Positions 14,641 to 22,412 of a stretch of 30,295 nucleotides of DNA are shown piece by piece. This DNA comes from DATNBT01 sp964579765 (GTDB lineage: Bacteria; Acidobacteriota; Vicinamibacteria; Vicinamibacterales; CAVVIG01). How positions within the stretch are numbered: position 1 is the stretch's first letter; each line of letters opens with the position of its first letter. The stretch spans positions 1-30,295 of the forward strand of contig CAZOIK010000044.1 of NCBI GenBank assembly GCA_964579765.1, read 5' to 3'. The translations under genes and the position numbers were made by a program. The notes under the pieces were generated by a model. That model worked only from the letters and a program-made list of their open reading frames with translations, was not told the origin of the DNA and ran no database searches.

Positions 14641-16371
14641 ATGGCGAGCCAGATACAGCGTGTCGGCCGGCTCGTGTGGGCCGAGCGCCAGCCGTATCTG
14701 TGCGGCGTGATTTTCGTCCTCTTCAGCACGCTGACCGCGCTCGTCTATCCGTACGTCGTCCGACTGATCCTCGACGACGCGATTGGCGCCGGCCACATTC
14801 AGAAGCTCAATCAGCTGTCGCTAATGATGGTGGGCATCCTGCTCGTCGAAGCGGCCGCGACGTGCGGGCGCGACTATTGCTTCGGCATGGGGGCCGAGCG
14901 CGTCGGCCGACTGCTCCGCCAGCAGGTGTTCGACGCGCTGCTGCGGCAGGACATCCGGTTCTTCGACAGCCGCGACACGGGCGAGATCACGACGCGTCTG
15001 TGGACCGACGTGCCGCCGCTCGAGACCGCGCTCGGCGAGGAGCTCGCGGAGACCCTCAAGAACGCCGTCATCGTCGTCGGCGGCATGGCGCTGCTGTTCT
15101 ACACGTCGCCGTGGCTGACGCTGCTGATGCTGCTCGGCCTGCCGCCGATCGCGTTCGCGTCGTCGCTGCTGGGACGCCGGGTGAAGTCGATGGCTGCCGA
15201 CGTGCAGACGGCGCACGGGGAAGCGGGGGCGGCGGCCACCGAGGTACTGGCCGGGGTGCGGACGGTGCGGGCGTTCGCGCAGGAGTCAGCCGAGCGTTCG
15301 CGGTTTGCGCGTCAGCTTTCGCGTGCGCTCGAGGCGGCGCGCCGGAAAGTGAAGGCGCGCGCGGCGCTCGGCGGCGTGTCGGTGCTGGCCGGCGAGTTTG
15401 CGGCGCTGCTGGCCATCTGGGTCGGCGGCCGCCTCATCGTCCAGGGGCGCATGACGACAGGCGCGATGCTGTCGTTCATTCTGTACGCGCTGCTCGTTGC
15501 GCGCGGGCTCCGTAACGGCACGCGCTTCGGCGCAGAGGCGCTGCGCGCGATCGGTGCGACCGAGTGGGCGTTCGCGCTCATCGAGCAGACCCCGCGGATT
15601 CCGCTCGAGGGCGGAGCGGCGCCGGAATCGTTCGACGCGTCGATCACCTTCGATCGTACACGCTTCCGCTATCCCACGCGGCCTGACGTGGAAGCGCTGA
15701 AGGGGATCGATCTGCACGTCGCGGCTGGCGAAGTGGTCGCTATCGTCGGCAAATCGGGGTCGGGGAAGTCCACGTTGCTGAACCTGCTGCTGCGCTTCTA
15801 CGATCCCGACGAGGGCCGCGTGCTCGTCGGTGGACACGACGTCCGCACGCTCGATCCCTCGTGGCTACGCGGGAAGATTGCGACGGTGATGCAGGAACCA
15901 ACCCTCTTTTCGCGCGCGATCGGCGAGAACATCCGCTACGCCGCGCCCGGGGCGCAGGCCGACGAGGTGCGGGCGGCTGCGGAGTGGGCGTCGGCGGATG
16001 AATTCATCGCGCGGGTCCCCGGCGGATTCGACGCGATGGTCGGCGATCGCGGCGTCCAGTTGTCAGGCGGCCAGCGCCAGCGGCTCGCCATCGCGCGCGC
16101 GCTGCTGCGGCGTCCTCGGATTCTGGTGCTTGACGAGGCGACGAGCGCGCTCGACGCGGAGCTCGAGTCGGTTGTGCAGGGCGCGCTGCGGAAGATCGAG
16201 TACCAACCGACGACGCTCGTGATTGCGCACCGGCTCTCGACGGTCGCACGCGTCGATCGCGTCGTCGTCCTCGACGGCGGCCGCATTGTCGAGGCCGGCA
16301 CGCACGACGAGTTGCTCCGGACGTCGTCGTTCTATCGGCAGCTCGTTCAGACGCAGCTCGTCACGTCGTAA
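14641..16371 (+). CDS. MsbA-like ABC exporter (fused permease and ATPase)
   Basis: The 576-aa half-transporter has a six-helix type I exporter domain (about 15-310) and a C-terminal ATPase. Walker A GKSGSGKST (about 370-378), Q-loop Gln418, signature LSGGQRQR (474-481), Walker B ILVLDEAT (494-501) and H-loop His530 are all intact, so it should be an active homodimer. Lipid or peptide export is typical of the MsbA/BmrA group. ATG 14641 is used; GTG 14635, two codons earlier, is equally possible. It lies 7 nt after the receptor stop and overlaps the convergent glycosyltransferase gene by 25 nt. Its position beside lipid-modifying genes suggests a lipid substrate, which is inference. Confidence 0.9.
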   Translation: MASQIQRVGRLVWAERQPYLCGVIFVLFSTLTALVYPYVVRLILDDAIGAGHIQKLNQLSLMMVGILLVEAAATCGRDYCFGMGAERVGRLLRQQVFDALLRQDIRFFDSRDTGEITTRLWTDVPPLETALGEELAETLKNAVIVVGGMALLFYTSPWLTLLMLLGLPPIAFASSLLGRRVKSMAADVQTAHGEAGAAATEVLAGVRTVRAFAQESAERSRFARQLSRALEAARRKVKARAALGGVSVLAGEFAALLAIWVGGRLIVQGRMTTGAMLSFILYALLVARGLRNGTRFGAEALRAIGATEWAFALIEQTPRIPLEGGAAPESFDASITFDRTRFRYPTRPDVEALKGIDLHVAAGEVVAIVGKSGSGKSTLLNLLLRFYDPDEGRVLVGGHDVRTLDPSWLRGKIATVMQEPTLFSRAIGENIRYAAPGAQADEVRAAAEWASADEFIARVPGGFDAMVGDRGVQLSGGQRQRLAIARALLRRPRILVLDEATSALDAELESVVQGALRKIEYQPTTLVIAHRLSTVARVDRVVVLDGGRIVEAGTHDELLRTSSFYRQLVQTQLVTS

Positions 16372-17477
16372 TAGATCTGTTCCAGTCGTCCGGCGACGAC
16401 GGCCCAGTCGTACTGTCGGACGGTGGCGGCGCCGCGCGCCCCGAGCGCGCACGCGAGCGCCTGGTCGCCGAGCACGGCGCAAATCTCACAGGCCAGTGAC
16501 GCCGAGTCGCCCGCGACAGCGAGCCGGGCGCTGCCAGCCGGCGCCAGTAGCTCCGTGTAGCCCGCGATATTGGTCGCGACGATCGGGCGGCCAGCAGCCA
16601 TGGCTTCGAGCAGAACCAGCCCGAAGCTTTCGTCGCCGAGCGCGGGTGCGCAGACTACATCCGCCGACTGATAGAAGCCGGGCAGATCCACGTCGTCCGC
16701 ACGGCCGACGAAGACGGCCGCTACGCCGGAATGCGCCGCCTGCGCCTCGAGCGCGACGCGATCCGGGCCGTCGCCGACGACGACGAGTTGCGCGTTCGGC
16801 ACGTGCCGCTGGACCGTGACCATTGCGGCAATCAAGCGATCGACGCCTTTGCGCGGTTCGAGCCGGCCGACGTATAGGACGCCGCGCCGATCGGGGCACA
16901 TCGCGGTCGGCCGCGGCGCAGGCGCCGCGAAGCGGCCGACGTCGATGGCATTCGGCACGATCTCGTAGTCGCCGGGGAAGTGCGCGGCGATCGTCCGTTT
17001 CGCCGCCTCTGAGACGGCGATCCGCACGCGGACGCGTTTTATCAGCGGCTCGAAGATCCACCGGTACCTCGGATACCAGCGGTGTCCGTCGTCACGATGT
17101 GTGTGGAATGTCGCGACGATCGGCATTCGCGCCTGGCGGAGGACAAACCAGGGCGGCAGCGGCATCAGCGGCTCGTGCATGTGCAGCACGTCGAAGTGTC
17201 GCGACTGCAGCAGGCGGCGTGACGAGAGCCAGGATCGCGGGTCGGCGCCAAAGCCGGTTTCCGTGTCGCCGACGACGAGCGACAGGCAGCCGCCGAGCGA
17301 GACCTCGCCGTCGGGCAGTGCCGCGGATGTCGCGCCGAAGACGCAGACGTCGTGGCCGAGACGTCGAAGCGCCTGCGCTTGCGCCCGGATGTGCGTGTTG
17401 ACGCCGCCGGCGCGACCGAGGTCGTACGGCGCGCAGATGCCGATGCGGAGCGGGCGGCGCGACGGCACGGCCGTCAT
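16347..17477 (-). CDS. GT4 glycosyltransferase, PimA-like
   Basis: The 376-aa retaining GT-B glycosyltransferase has an N-terminal acceptor domain with AGGVNTHIRAQAQALRRLGH (23-42) and FHTHRDDG (124-131), as in phosphatidylinositol mannosyltransferase PimA and related lipid glycosyltransferases. The C-terminal donor domain has YVGRLEPRKGVDRL (202-215), whose Arg205 and Lys210 are candidate phosphate contacts, and the Glu283/Glu291 pair in ESFGLVLLE. It probably transfers a sugar from a nucleotide donor to a membrane lipid. Start ATG 17477 overlaps the desaturase stop by ATGA, so it is the third gene of the minus-strand desaturase operon. It is cautiously assigned to ceramide or other lipid glycosylation. 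Confidence 0.85.
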   Translation of the reverse strand: MTAVPSRRPLRIGICAPYDLGRAGGVNTHIRAQAQALRRLGHDVCVFGATSAALPDGEVSLGGCLSLVVGDTETGFGADPRSWLSSRRLLQSRHFDVLHMHEPLMPLPPWFVLRQARMPIVATFHTHRDDGHRWYPRYRWIFEPLIKRVRVRIAVSEAAKRTIAAHFPGDYEIVPNAIDVGRFAAPAPRPTAMCPDRRGVLYVGRLEPRKGVDRLIAAMVTVQRHVPNAQLVVVGDGPDRVALEAQAAHSGVAAVFVGRADDVDLPGFYQSADVVCAPALGDESFGLVLLEAMAAGRPIVATNIAGYTELLAPAGSARLAVAGDSASLACEICAVLGDQALACALGARGAATVRQYDWAVVAGRLEQIYYDVTSCV

Positions 17478-18571
17478 GAAGGCATGCGATCGGACGGAGC
17501 GCTGACCGAAGACGAGGCTGCGCGGTGCAGCAGGTCGCGGATCGCCGGCGTGAAGCCGCGCTCGATGGTGCGGCCGTACGGCGCGCCGGGCGTGAGCGCC
17601 GTGACGAGCAGACGGTGCGCGCGGCCGAGGTTGTGGTACGGGAGGGACGGAATCCAGTGGTGAAGCGCGTGATAGCGCAGCCCGACCGGGGCGACGAGCG
17701 CCCGGACGCCGTTCGCCAAGTGCGCACCGAGGCGGCCGGGCAGCGACGTCGGCGCAATCGTGCACGAGTCGAGCAGTTGCTCGTTCATCGACAGCTCGTC
17801 GGACTCGTTGTCGTAGCGGTGCGCAGCCAGCGTCCTCGCCGCGTTGATGCCAGAGGCGGCGCCGCTGACGACGGCGTAGCAGACGAAAAGCGACGTCGGC
17901 AGCGCGCTCGTCCACCACAACGTCGCGGCCGTCCAGCAGGCGGCGAACGCCGCGGCCTCTTCCACGCGTCCGGCTGTGCCGATGGGCGCCTGGCGTACGT
18001 ACTGATGGTTGATGACCAGTGCCGAGCAGCGGTCAGCGACGAATCGCCGCACTGGTGGCAGCAGCCAGCCGAGCGGTGCGAGCACCGCGAAGCGGACTGC
18101 AAAGACCACCGGGGCCAGCAGCGAGCCGGCAACATAGCCGGCGATGAGGAGTGGCGACCGCCGGCCGAACGGAATGTATTCGGGATCGTCCGCGGTGCCG
18201 TACGACCGCTGGCGGTGATGATCGATGTGCACGCCCTCATAGGTGAATGACGGGACCAGGAGCGGCACACCGACCAGCGCGTTCCAGGCGACCGTGAACG
18301 CCGGCACGTCGCGCTGCGCGCGGTGCGTGATCTCGTGGATGAACAGCACCGCGCGATAGAGCGCGAACACGGCGATCGTCAGCCACGCGGCGCGCTGCCA
18401 GCCGGCGTGCAGCACGCCGAGCGCGAAGGCGCCCCAGCCGGCCGCCGCGCTGACGAGCAGATCGGTCCAGTAGACGGATGGAGACGCCTTGAACCACGCC
18501 GTCGGTATCGCGCGGATTGCGTCGTCGATTGCGCGCTTGGGGGGAGCGTCGCCGCGGGCGGGGACGGGCAT
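17474..18571 (-). CDS. Membrane fatty-acid desaturase/hydroxylase, three histidine boxes
   Basis: The 365-aa integral membrane protein carries the three histidine boxes of the FA_desaturase superfamily: HEITH (near residue 80), HIDHH (near 115) and HALHH (near 308). Four or more hydrophobic segments separate them, so a di-iron site is likely intact. It is not closely similar to the neighbouring DES1-like protein, and regiochemistry cannot be read from the sequence. Members desaturate acyl chains or hydroxylate lipids. It lies 3 nt after the DES1-like gene and overlaps the glycosyltransferase by ATGA. A role in a second modification of the same lipid, such as hydroxylation of the amide-linked acyl chain or a second double bond in the base, is inference. 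Confidence 0.85.
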   Translation of the reverse strand: MPVPARGDAPPKRAIDDAIRAIPTAWFKASPSVYWTDLLVSAAAGWGAFALGVLHAGWQRAAWLTIAVFALYRAVLFIHEITHRAQRDVPAFTVAWNALVGVPLLVPSFTYEGVHIDHHRQRSYGTADDPEYIPFGRRSPLLIAGYVAGSLLAPVVFAVRFAVLAPLGWLLPPVRRFVADRCSALVINHQYVRQAPIGTAGRVEEAAAFAACWTAATLWWTSALPTSLFVCYAVVSGAASGINAARTLAAHRYDNESDELSMNEQLLDSCTIAPTSLPGRLGAHLANGVRALVAPVGLRYHALHHWIPSLPYHNLGRAHRLLVTALTPGAPYGRTIERGFTPAIRDLLHRAASSSVSAPSDRMPS

Positions 18572-18574
18572 CGA

Positions 18575-19546
18575 CTACGCGCGCGGCGCGTCCGCCTGCT
18601 CGCCGCGTCCTGGGCGGACGACGGCGTTGAAGAGCGTGATGTCGCGGTCGCGCAGGAAGCGCAGGAGCAGCGTGGACCACGACGAGTACGACTGCAGGCC
18701 GTCGTAGAACTCGGGCGCGATGCGGCGGATGTCGGGCAGCCGCGACCACGGCACGTTCACGATGTCATGATGCTCGTTGTGGTAGCCGACGTTGAACGAC
18801 ACCTTGTTGAGCGGCCCGTAGTACGAGTACGTCTCCTGGTCGGGCGCGAGCGCGAAGTGTTCCTGAATCCATCGGGCGCCGAGCGGATGCAGGCCGATCG
18901 CGAACACGGTCGAGAAGAGCAGGTACTTGAGCGGTGCCCAGCCGGCGACGTACACGAGCAGCGCCATCGCCGCGACCTGGATCACGACGTTCACGATGGT
19001 CCACTCGTCGAGCAACGTGATCTTCTTCATGCGGCCCGGACGGACGACACCCTGAACGAAGATGGTGCCGGCGATCCACGTCGCTTTCTTCAGGCCGGAG
19101 CGGCCGATGACGCGTGCCTCGATCGGCCCGGGGATGCCGGCGTCGAACTCGAGGTCGCCCATGTGGCGATGGTGAAGCAGGTGATACTTGCCGAACGAGA
19201 TCGCGCCGGGCACGACGAGCGGCAGGTTCGCGAGGATCGCGATCCATCGGTTGCCGGTGCGCCAGCGGAAGACGAGGTTGTGACAGGTGTCGTGAATGAG
19301 CGCCCAGAGCGCATGATCGATGGTGGCGCCGACGAGGTATGCGACTGGCACCCAGAGCCACCAGGCTTTGTCACCGACCAGCCACGCGATCGCGAACTGC
19401 GCGACGACGAGCGCCAGCACCCAGAGCGCCGTTGACGGCGTCTGGCCCGCGAGCTCCCGCAGTTCAGGATGCGCCGCCAGCATCTGGCGCGCGCGCTGCG
19501 CGTGCGGCTCAGGATGCGCGACGTGTATGTAGTCGAGAGCGGCCAC
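18575..19546 (-). CDS. DES1/DEGS-like dihydroceramide delta-4 desaturase homologue
   Basis: The 323-aa membrane protein resembles eukaryotic sphingolipid delta-4 desaturase along its whole length. There is an N-terminal sphingolipid-desaturase block with PHAQRARQMLAAHPELREL (14-32); first box HDTCHN (85-90); NRWIAILANLPLVVPGAISF (99-118) leading to HLLHH (122-126); and ETYSYYGPLN...FNVGYHNEHHD (238-261) with the third box H256/H259/H260. From memory, human DEGS1 has NRWFGMFANLP, YHMDHHR and ETYSYYGPLN...FNVGYHNEHHD at the same places. The expected reaction is insertion of the 4,5-trans double bond into dihydroceramide, with ER-type membrane topology transferred to the bacterial inner membrane. 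Start GTG 19546 gives the right N-terminus and follows a -10-like TACCTT by 7 nt. Confidence 0.88.
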   Translation of the reverse strand: MAALDYIHVAHPEPHAQRARQMLAAHPELRELAGQTPSTALWVLALVVAQFAIAWLVGDKAWWLWVPVAYLVGATIDHALWALIHDTCHNLVFRWRTGNRWIAILANLPLVVPGAISFGKYHLLHHRHMGDLEFDAGIPGPIEARVIGRSGLKKATWIAGTIFVQGVVRPGRMKKITLLDEWTIVNVVIQVAAMALLVYVAGWAPLKYLLFSTVFAIGLHPLGARWIQEHFALAPDQETYSYYGPLNKVSFNVGYHNEHHDIVNVPWSRLPDIRRIAPEFYDGLQSYSSWSTLLLRFLRDRDITLFNAVVRPGRGEQADAPRA

Positions 19547-19552
19547 TATTGA

Positions 19553-19559
19553 TAAGGTA
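19553..19559. promoter_or_regulatory. Symmetric -10 candidate between desaturase and SDR operons
   Basis: TAAGGT (19553-19558, plus) and TACCTT (19559-19554, minus) overlap almost fully in the 30-nt gap between divergent GTG starts. The minus hexamer is 7 nt before GTG 19546, the leaderless distance. The plus hexamer would give a short leader containing the Shine-Dalgarno of the SDR gene. Inferred. Confidence 0.4.
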
Positions 19560-19567
19560 GTCTTCCC

Positions 19568-19575
19568 GGAGGAGG
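19568..19575 (+). promoter_or_regulatory. Shine-Dalgarno of the SDR gene
   Basis: GGAGGAGG directly precedes GTG 19577 (first GGAGG ends 4 nt before it). It is unusually strong for this window and fixes the start. Confidence 0.6.
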
Positions 19576-19576
19576 C

Positions 19577-20572
19577 GTGCAAGGGCCAGCGATTCGATCC
19601 GTCGCGATCACGGGAGCGACGGGCTTCATCGGCCGCCACGTCGCGGCAGACCTCGTCTCGCGTGGCGTGGCGGTCACGGCGATCGTGCGGCCGGGCTCGC
19701 CGCATCAGGTTCCGCCCGACGTCGCGATAGTGCGCGCGCCGCTCGACGCCGCGCCGCTGCGCGAGGCTCTCGCTGGCGTGGACGCAGTCGTCCATCTCGC
19801 CGGTGTCGTTTCGGCCGTCAGCGCTCGAACGTTTGCGATCGTGAATGTGGAAGGCACTCGCGCCATTGCCGCCGCCGCGCGTGAGACTGGTGCACGGCTG
19901 ATCCACGTGTCGAGCCTCGCCGCCGCCGGGCCGGCGCCGGCGTCCGCGCCCCACGACGAAGACGACGAATCGCGTCCGCTCACAGCGTACGGCGCCAGCA
20001 AACTCGCAAGCGAGCGCGTCGTGCGCGCAACGCCGGGCCTCCGATCGATCATCCTGCGCCCTGGCGTCGTGTACGGGCCCGCCGATCGTGCGGTGCTGCC
20101 GCTGTTCCAGGCTGCGCAACGCGGTCTGCTGCCGCTCGTCGGGCGGGCCAGCGCGGCGTACACGTTCGTGCATGTGGATGACATGGTCCGCGCCATTGTC
20201 GCGGCGGTGGAGAGAGTGGACGCGGCGGGGACGGTGTTTGTCGGACATCGCACGCCTGTGCGGCCCGCCGATCTGCTCGACGCGATTCAGGCGGCCGTCG
20301 GCCGCACTGCCGCCGTGATGCCGGTGCCAATGCTGCTGACCTACGGCGCTGCGCTGGCAGGCGACCTCGTCGGCCGAATCGTCCGCCGGCCGATGACCAT
20401 CAATCTCTCGCGGTACAGGGAGCTCGCGGCGGACGGGTTCGTCTGCCGCGTCGATCGTATGCGCGACGTGCTCGGGGTCACGGCGAGCATCGGCCTGCTC
20501 GAGGGGATGGCGCAAACCGCGGAGTGGTACCGGAACGCCGGCTGGCTTCGAGGGACGCACGGTGCCATGTGA
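19577..20572 (+). CDS. Extended SDR, candidate ceramide reductase (CerR type)
   Basis: The 331-aa NAD(P)-dependent extended short-chain dehydrogenase has the Rossmann motif GATGFIG (13-19), catalytic Ser112/113 with Tyr138-x3-Lys142 (YGASK), and the FVHVDDMVRAI segment of 3-beta-HSD/dihydroflavonol-reductase-like members. The C-terminus ends SIGLLEGMAQTAEWYRNAGWL. In Caulobacter an NAD-dependent epimerase/dehydratase-family protein (CerR) reduces the 3-keto group after N-acylation of 3-ketosphinganine. Position between SPT and a dihydroceramide desaturase homologue makes that role plausible here, but sugar-nucleotide or sterol-like substrates cannot be excluded. GTG 19577 follows a strong ribosome binding site and is divergent from the desaturase operon. 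Confidence 0.75.
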   Translation: MQGPAIRSVAITGATGFIGRHVAADLVSRGVAVTAIVRPGSPHQVPPDVAIVRAPLDAAPLREALAGVDAVVHLAGVVSAVSARTFAIVNVEGTRAIAAAARETGARLIHVSSLAAAGPAPASAPHDEDDESRPLTAYGASKLASERVVRATPGLRSIILRPGVVYGPADRAVLPLFQAAQRGLLPLVGRASAAYTFVHVDDMVRAIVAAVERVDAAGTVFVGHRTPVRPADLLDAIQAAVGRTAAVMPVPMLLTYGAALAGDLVGRIVRRPMTINLSRYRELAADGFVCRVDRMRDVLGVTASIGLLEGMAQTAEWYRNAGWLRGTHGAM

Positions 20573-20598
20573 TTGATGACCCTCGCCATGCCGCGTGT

Positions 20599-20604
20599 TA
20601 CGAT
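20599..20604 (+). promoter_or_regulatory. -10-like TACGAT before the sugar operon
   Basis: TACGAT lies 8 nt before ATG 20613 of a possible 14-codon leader, inside the 84-nt gap after the SDR gene. It suggests the epimerase operon has its own promoter. Weak evidence. Confidence 0.3.
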
Positions 20605-20612
20605 CCCGCGCG

Positions 20613-20657
20613 ATGAAACATAGGGGCTGCTCCATCGTCAGTCCAACGGGCGCCTGA
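20613..20657 (+). CDS. Possible 14-aa leader peptide
   Basis: ATG 20613 opens a short frame encoding MKHRGCSIVSPTGA. Its TGA (20655-20657) overlaps the ATG of the epimerase (20657) by one base as TGATG. It follows a -10-like hexamer by 8 nt. It could couple translation to the epimerase or be chance; no amino-acid bias points to attenuation. Confidence 0.25.
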   Translation: MKHRGCSIVSPTGA

Positions 20658-21682
20658 TGTCGTCACAGACGAGCGCGCTCGTGACCGGTGGCGCCGGCTT
20701 CATCGGTTCGCACGTCGTCCGGGCGCTTGCGGCGACGGGCCGAGTCCGCGTCGTCGTGCTCGACGATCTCTCCGGCGGATACCCGGACAACGTGCCGCCG
20801 GGAGTATTGCTCGTACAGGGAAGCGTCGTCGATCACGCACTTCTCGCGCGCCTTTTCGACGAGCACCGCTTCTCGTACGTGTATCACTTGGCCGCGTACG
20901 CCGCTGAAGGGCTGTCGCACTTCATCCGCCGTTTCAACTACACAGTCAACGTCGTCGGCAGCATGAATGTGATCAACGAATGCGTGCGCCACGACGTCGC
21001 CTGTCTCGTGTTCACGAGCTCGATCGCCGTGTACGGTCCGATCGAGCCACCGATGCGCGAAGACCAGGTGCCTCAGCCCGAGGATCCCTACGGTATTGCG
21101 AAATTGGCCGTGGAGCAGGATCTGGCGGCAGCGCGCCGGATCTTCGGTTTGCACTCGGTCATCGTGCGGCCGCACAACGTCTACGGGGAGTACCAGAACA
21201 TTGCTGATCCGTACCGCAACGTCGTCGGCATCTTCATGAACCAGATCATGAAGGGCCAGCCGATGACGATTTTTGGTGATGGAACGCAGCGCCGCGCGTT
21301 CACCTATGTCGGCGATATCGCGCCGATGATCGCGGAAAGCGTGTGGAACACGTCGGCGCAGGACCGCGTCTTCAACATGGGCGCCGATACGGCGGTCAGC
21401 GTGCTCGATCTCGCGCGAGCGGTCGCGAATGCGATGGGTGTTCCCGATCACCCTGTCGAGCATCTCGGCGCGCGTAAAGAGGTGCAGTTCGCGTGGGCCG
21501 ATCACTCGGCCGTCCGTCAGGCGTTCGGCGTCCGCACGCAGACGCCGTTAGACGACGGGCTGGCGCGCATGACCGCGTGGGTCAAGCGTGTCGGTCCTCG
21601 ATCGACGCCGCCGTTTGGCGCCATCGAAATCGAGCGCGGTCTGCCGCCGACCTGGCGCGCGCTCACAACCCGGGATGCGTGA
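20657..21682 (+). CDS. NAD-dependent sugar-nucleotide epimerase/dehydratase
   Basis: The 341-aa extended SDR resembles UDP-glucose 4-epimerase and related enzymes: GGAGFIGSH (11-19), Ser121/122 in FTSSIAVYG, catalytic Tyr145-x3-Lys149 (YGIAK), then RPHNVYGEYQNI and FGDGTQRRAFTYVGDIA, which are typical of NDP-hexose epimerases. It probably makes the activated sugar used by the glycosyltransferase two genes downstream. The exact sugar cannot be told. It overlaps the methyltransferase gene by 8 nt (21675-21682) and so heads a three-gene operon. Confidence 0.87.
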   Translation: MSSQTSALVTGGAGFIGSHVVRALAATGRVRVVVLDDLSGGYPDNVPPGVLLVQGSVVDHALLARLFDEHRFSYVYHLAAYAAEGLSHFIRRFNYTVNVVGSMNVINECVRHDVACLVFTSSIAVYGPIEPPMREDQVPQPEDPYGIAKLAVEQDLAAARRIFGLHSVIVRPHNVYGEYQNIADPYRNVVGIFMNQIMKGQPMTIFGDGTQRRAFTYVGDIAPMIAESVWNTSAQDRVFNMGADTAVSVLDLARAVANAMGVPDHPVEHLGARKEVQFAWADHSAVRQAFGVRTQTPLDDGLARMTAWVKRVGPRSTPPFGAIEIERGLPPTWRALTTRDA

Positions 21683-22412
21683 CTCGGCGCTGAAACGCGC
21701 GCTCGTCTCGGCGTGGTTCAGTGGCCGCGAGGTGCTCCACGCGCTGACCGGTGCCGTCGGTCCCGCACGGTTCAGCGGGCGCGCCATCGACTACGAACTG
21801 TACTGGCAGGAGCGCCTTCACGGCGGACTTCATCCTCGATTTCTGATCATCGAGCCGCGCATCGCGCCAGGGACCCGCGTGCTGGACGTCGGCTGCGGTG
21901 ACGGCCTGCTGCTCCGGTACCTACGCGAGTGCAAGCAGATCCACGGCGTCGGCGTAGACGTGAGCGCCACCGCGGTCGCACGTGCTCGCGCCAGCGGCGT
22001 TGATGCGCGCGTCGGTTCCTTGGGATCGAGTGGCGCAATTGGCCCGGCGGAGACCTTCGACCATGTGATTCTCAGCGAAGTCATCGAGCACGTCGCCGAC
22101 GCCGAAGGCATGGTGCGGCTGGCGTGGGCGGCGACGGCGGGTACGCTCTGGCTGACGTTCCCAAACATTGCGTATTTTCCGCACAGACTACGGCTCGCGC
22201 TCGGCCGATTTCCAGTGCAGTGGGTCGTTTTTCCGGGTGAGCATCTTCGCTTCTGGTCGCTGTCTGACTTCCGTGAGTGGCTCGCCAGTGTGGACCTGCC
22301 GCCGCCGGAGATTCTTCCGAGTAACGGACTGACCGTCGGCGGGCTGCATCGCCTTTGGCCGAACCTGTTTGCCAACCAAATCGTCGTGCGTATCATGCGC
22401 GCCGACGCATGA
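21675..22412 (+). CDS. SAM-dependent methyltransferase, class I
   Basis: The 245-aa protein has the SAM-binding motif VLDVGCGDG (69-77), the acidic strand GVGVDVS (91-97) and LSEVIEHV (133-140), typical of Methyltransf_11/MetW-like enzymes. The C-terminal region, with LTFPNIAYFPHRLRLALG and HLRFWSLSDFREWL, is like methyltransferases in surface-sugar clusters. ATG 21675 overlaps the epimerase stop; a longer frame upstream is open but lies inside the epimerase. The stop overlaps the glycosyltransferase start by ATGA (22409-22412). It may methylate a sugar or lipid headgroup; the substrate is unknown. Confidence 0.85.
   Translation: MRDSALKRALVSAWFSGREVLHALTGAVGPARFSGRAIDYELYWQERLHGGLHPRFLIIEPRIAPGTRVLDVGCGDGLLLRYLRECKQIHGVGVDVSATAVARARASGVDARVGSLGSSGAIGPAETFDHVILSEVIEHVADAEGMVRLAWAATAGTLWLTFPNIAYFPHRLRLALGRFPVQWVVFPGEHLRFWSLSDFREWLASVDLPPPEILPSNGLTVGGLHRLWPNLFANQIVVRIMRADA

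Noticed and set aside
17478..17918. Upstream extension of the PimA-like glycosyltransferase
   Set aside because: It overlaps the desaturase coding region and is Arg-rich; ATG 17477 overlaps the desaturase stop as ATGA.
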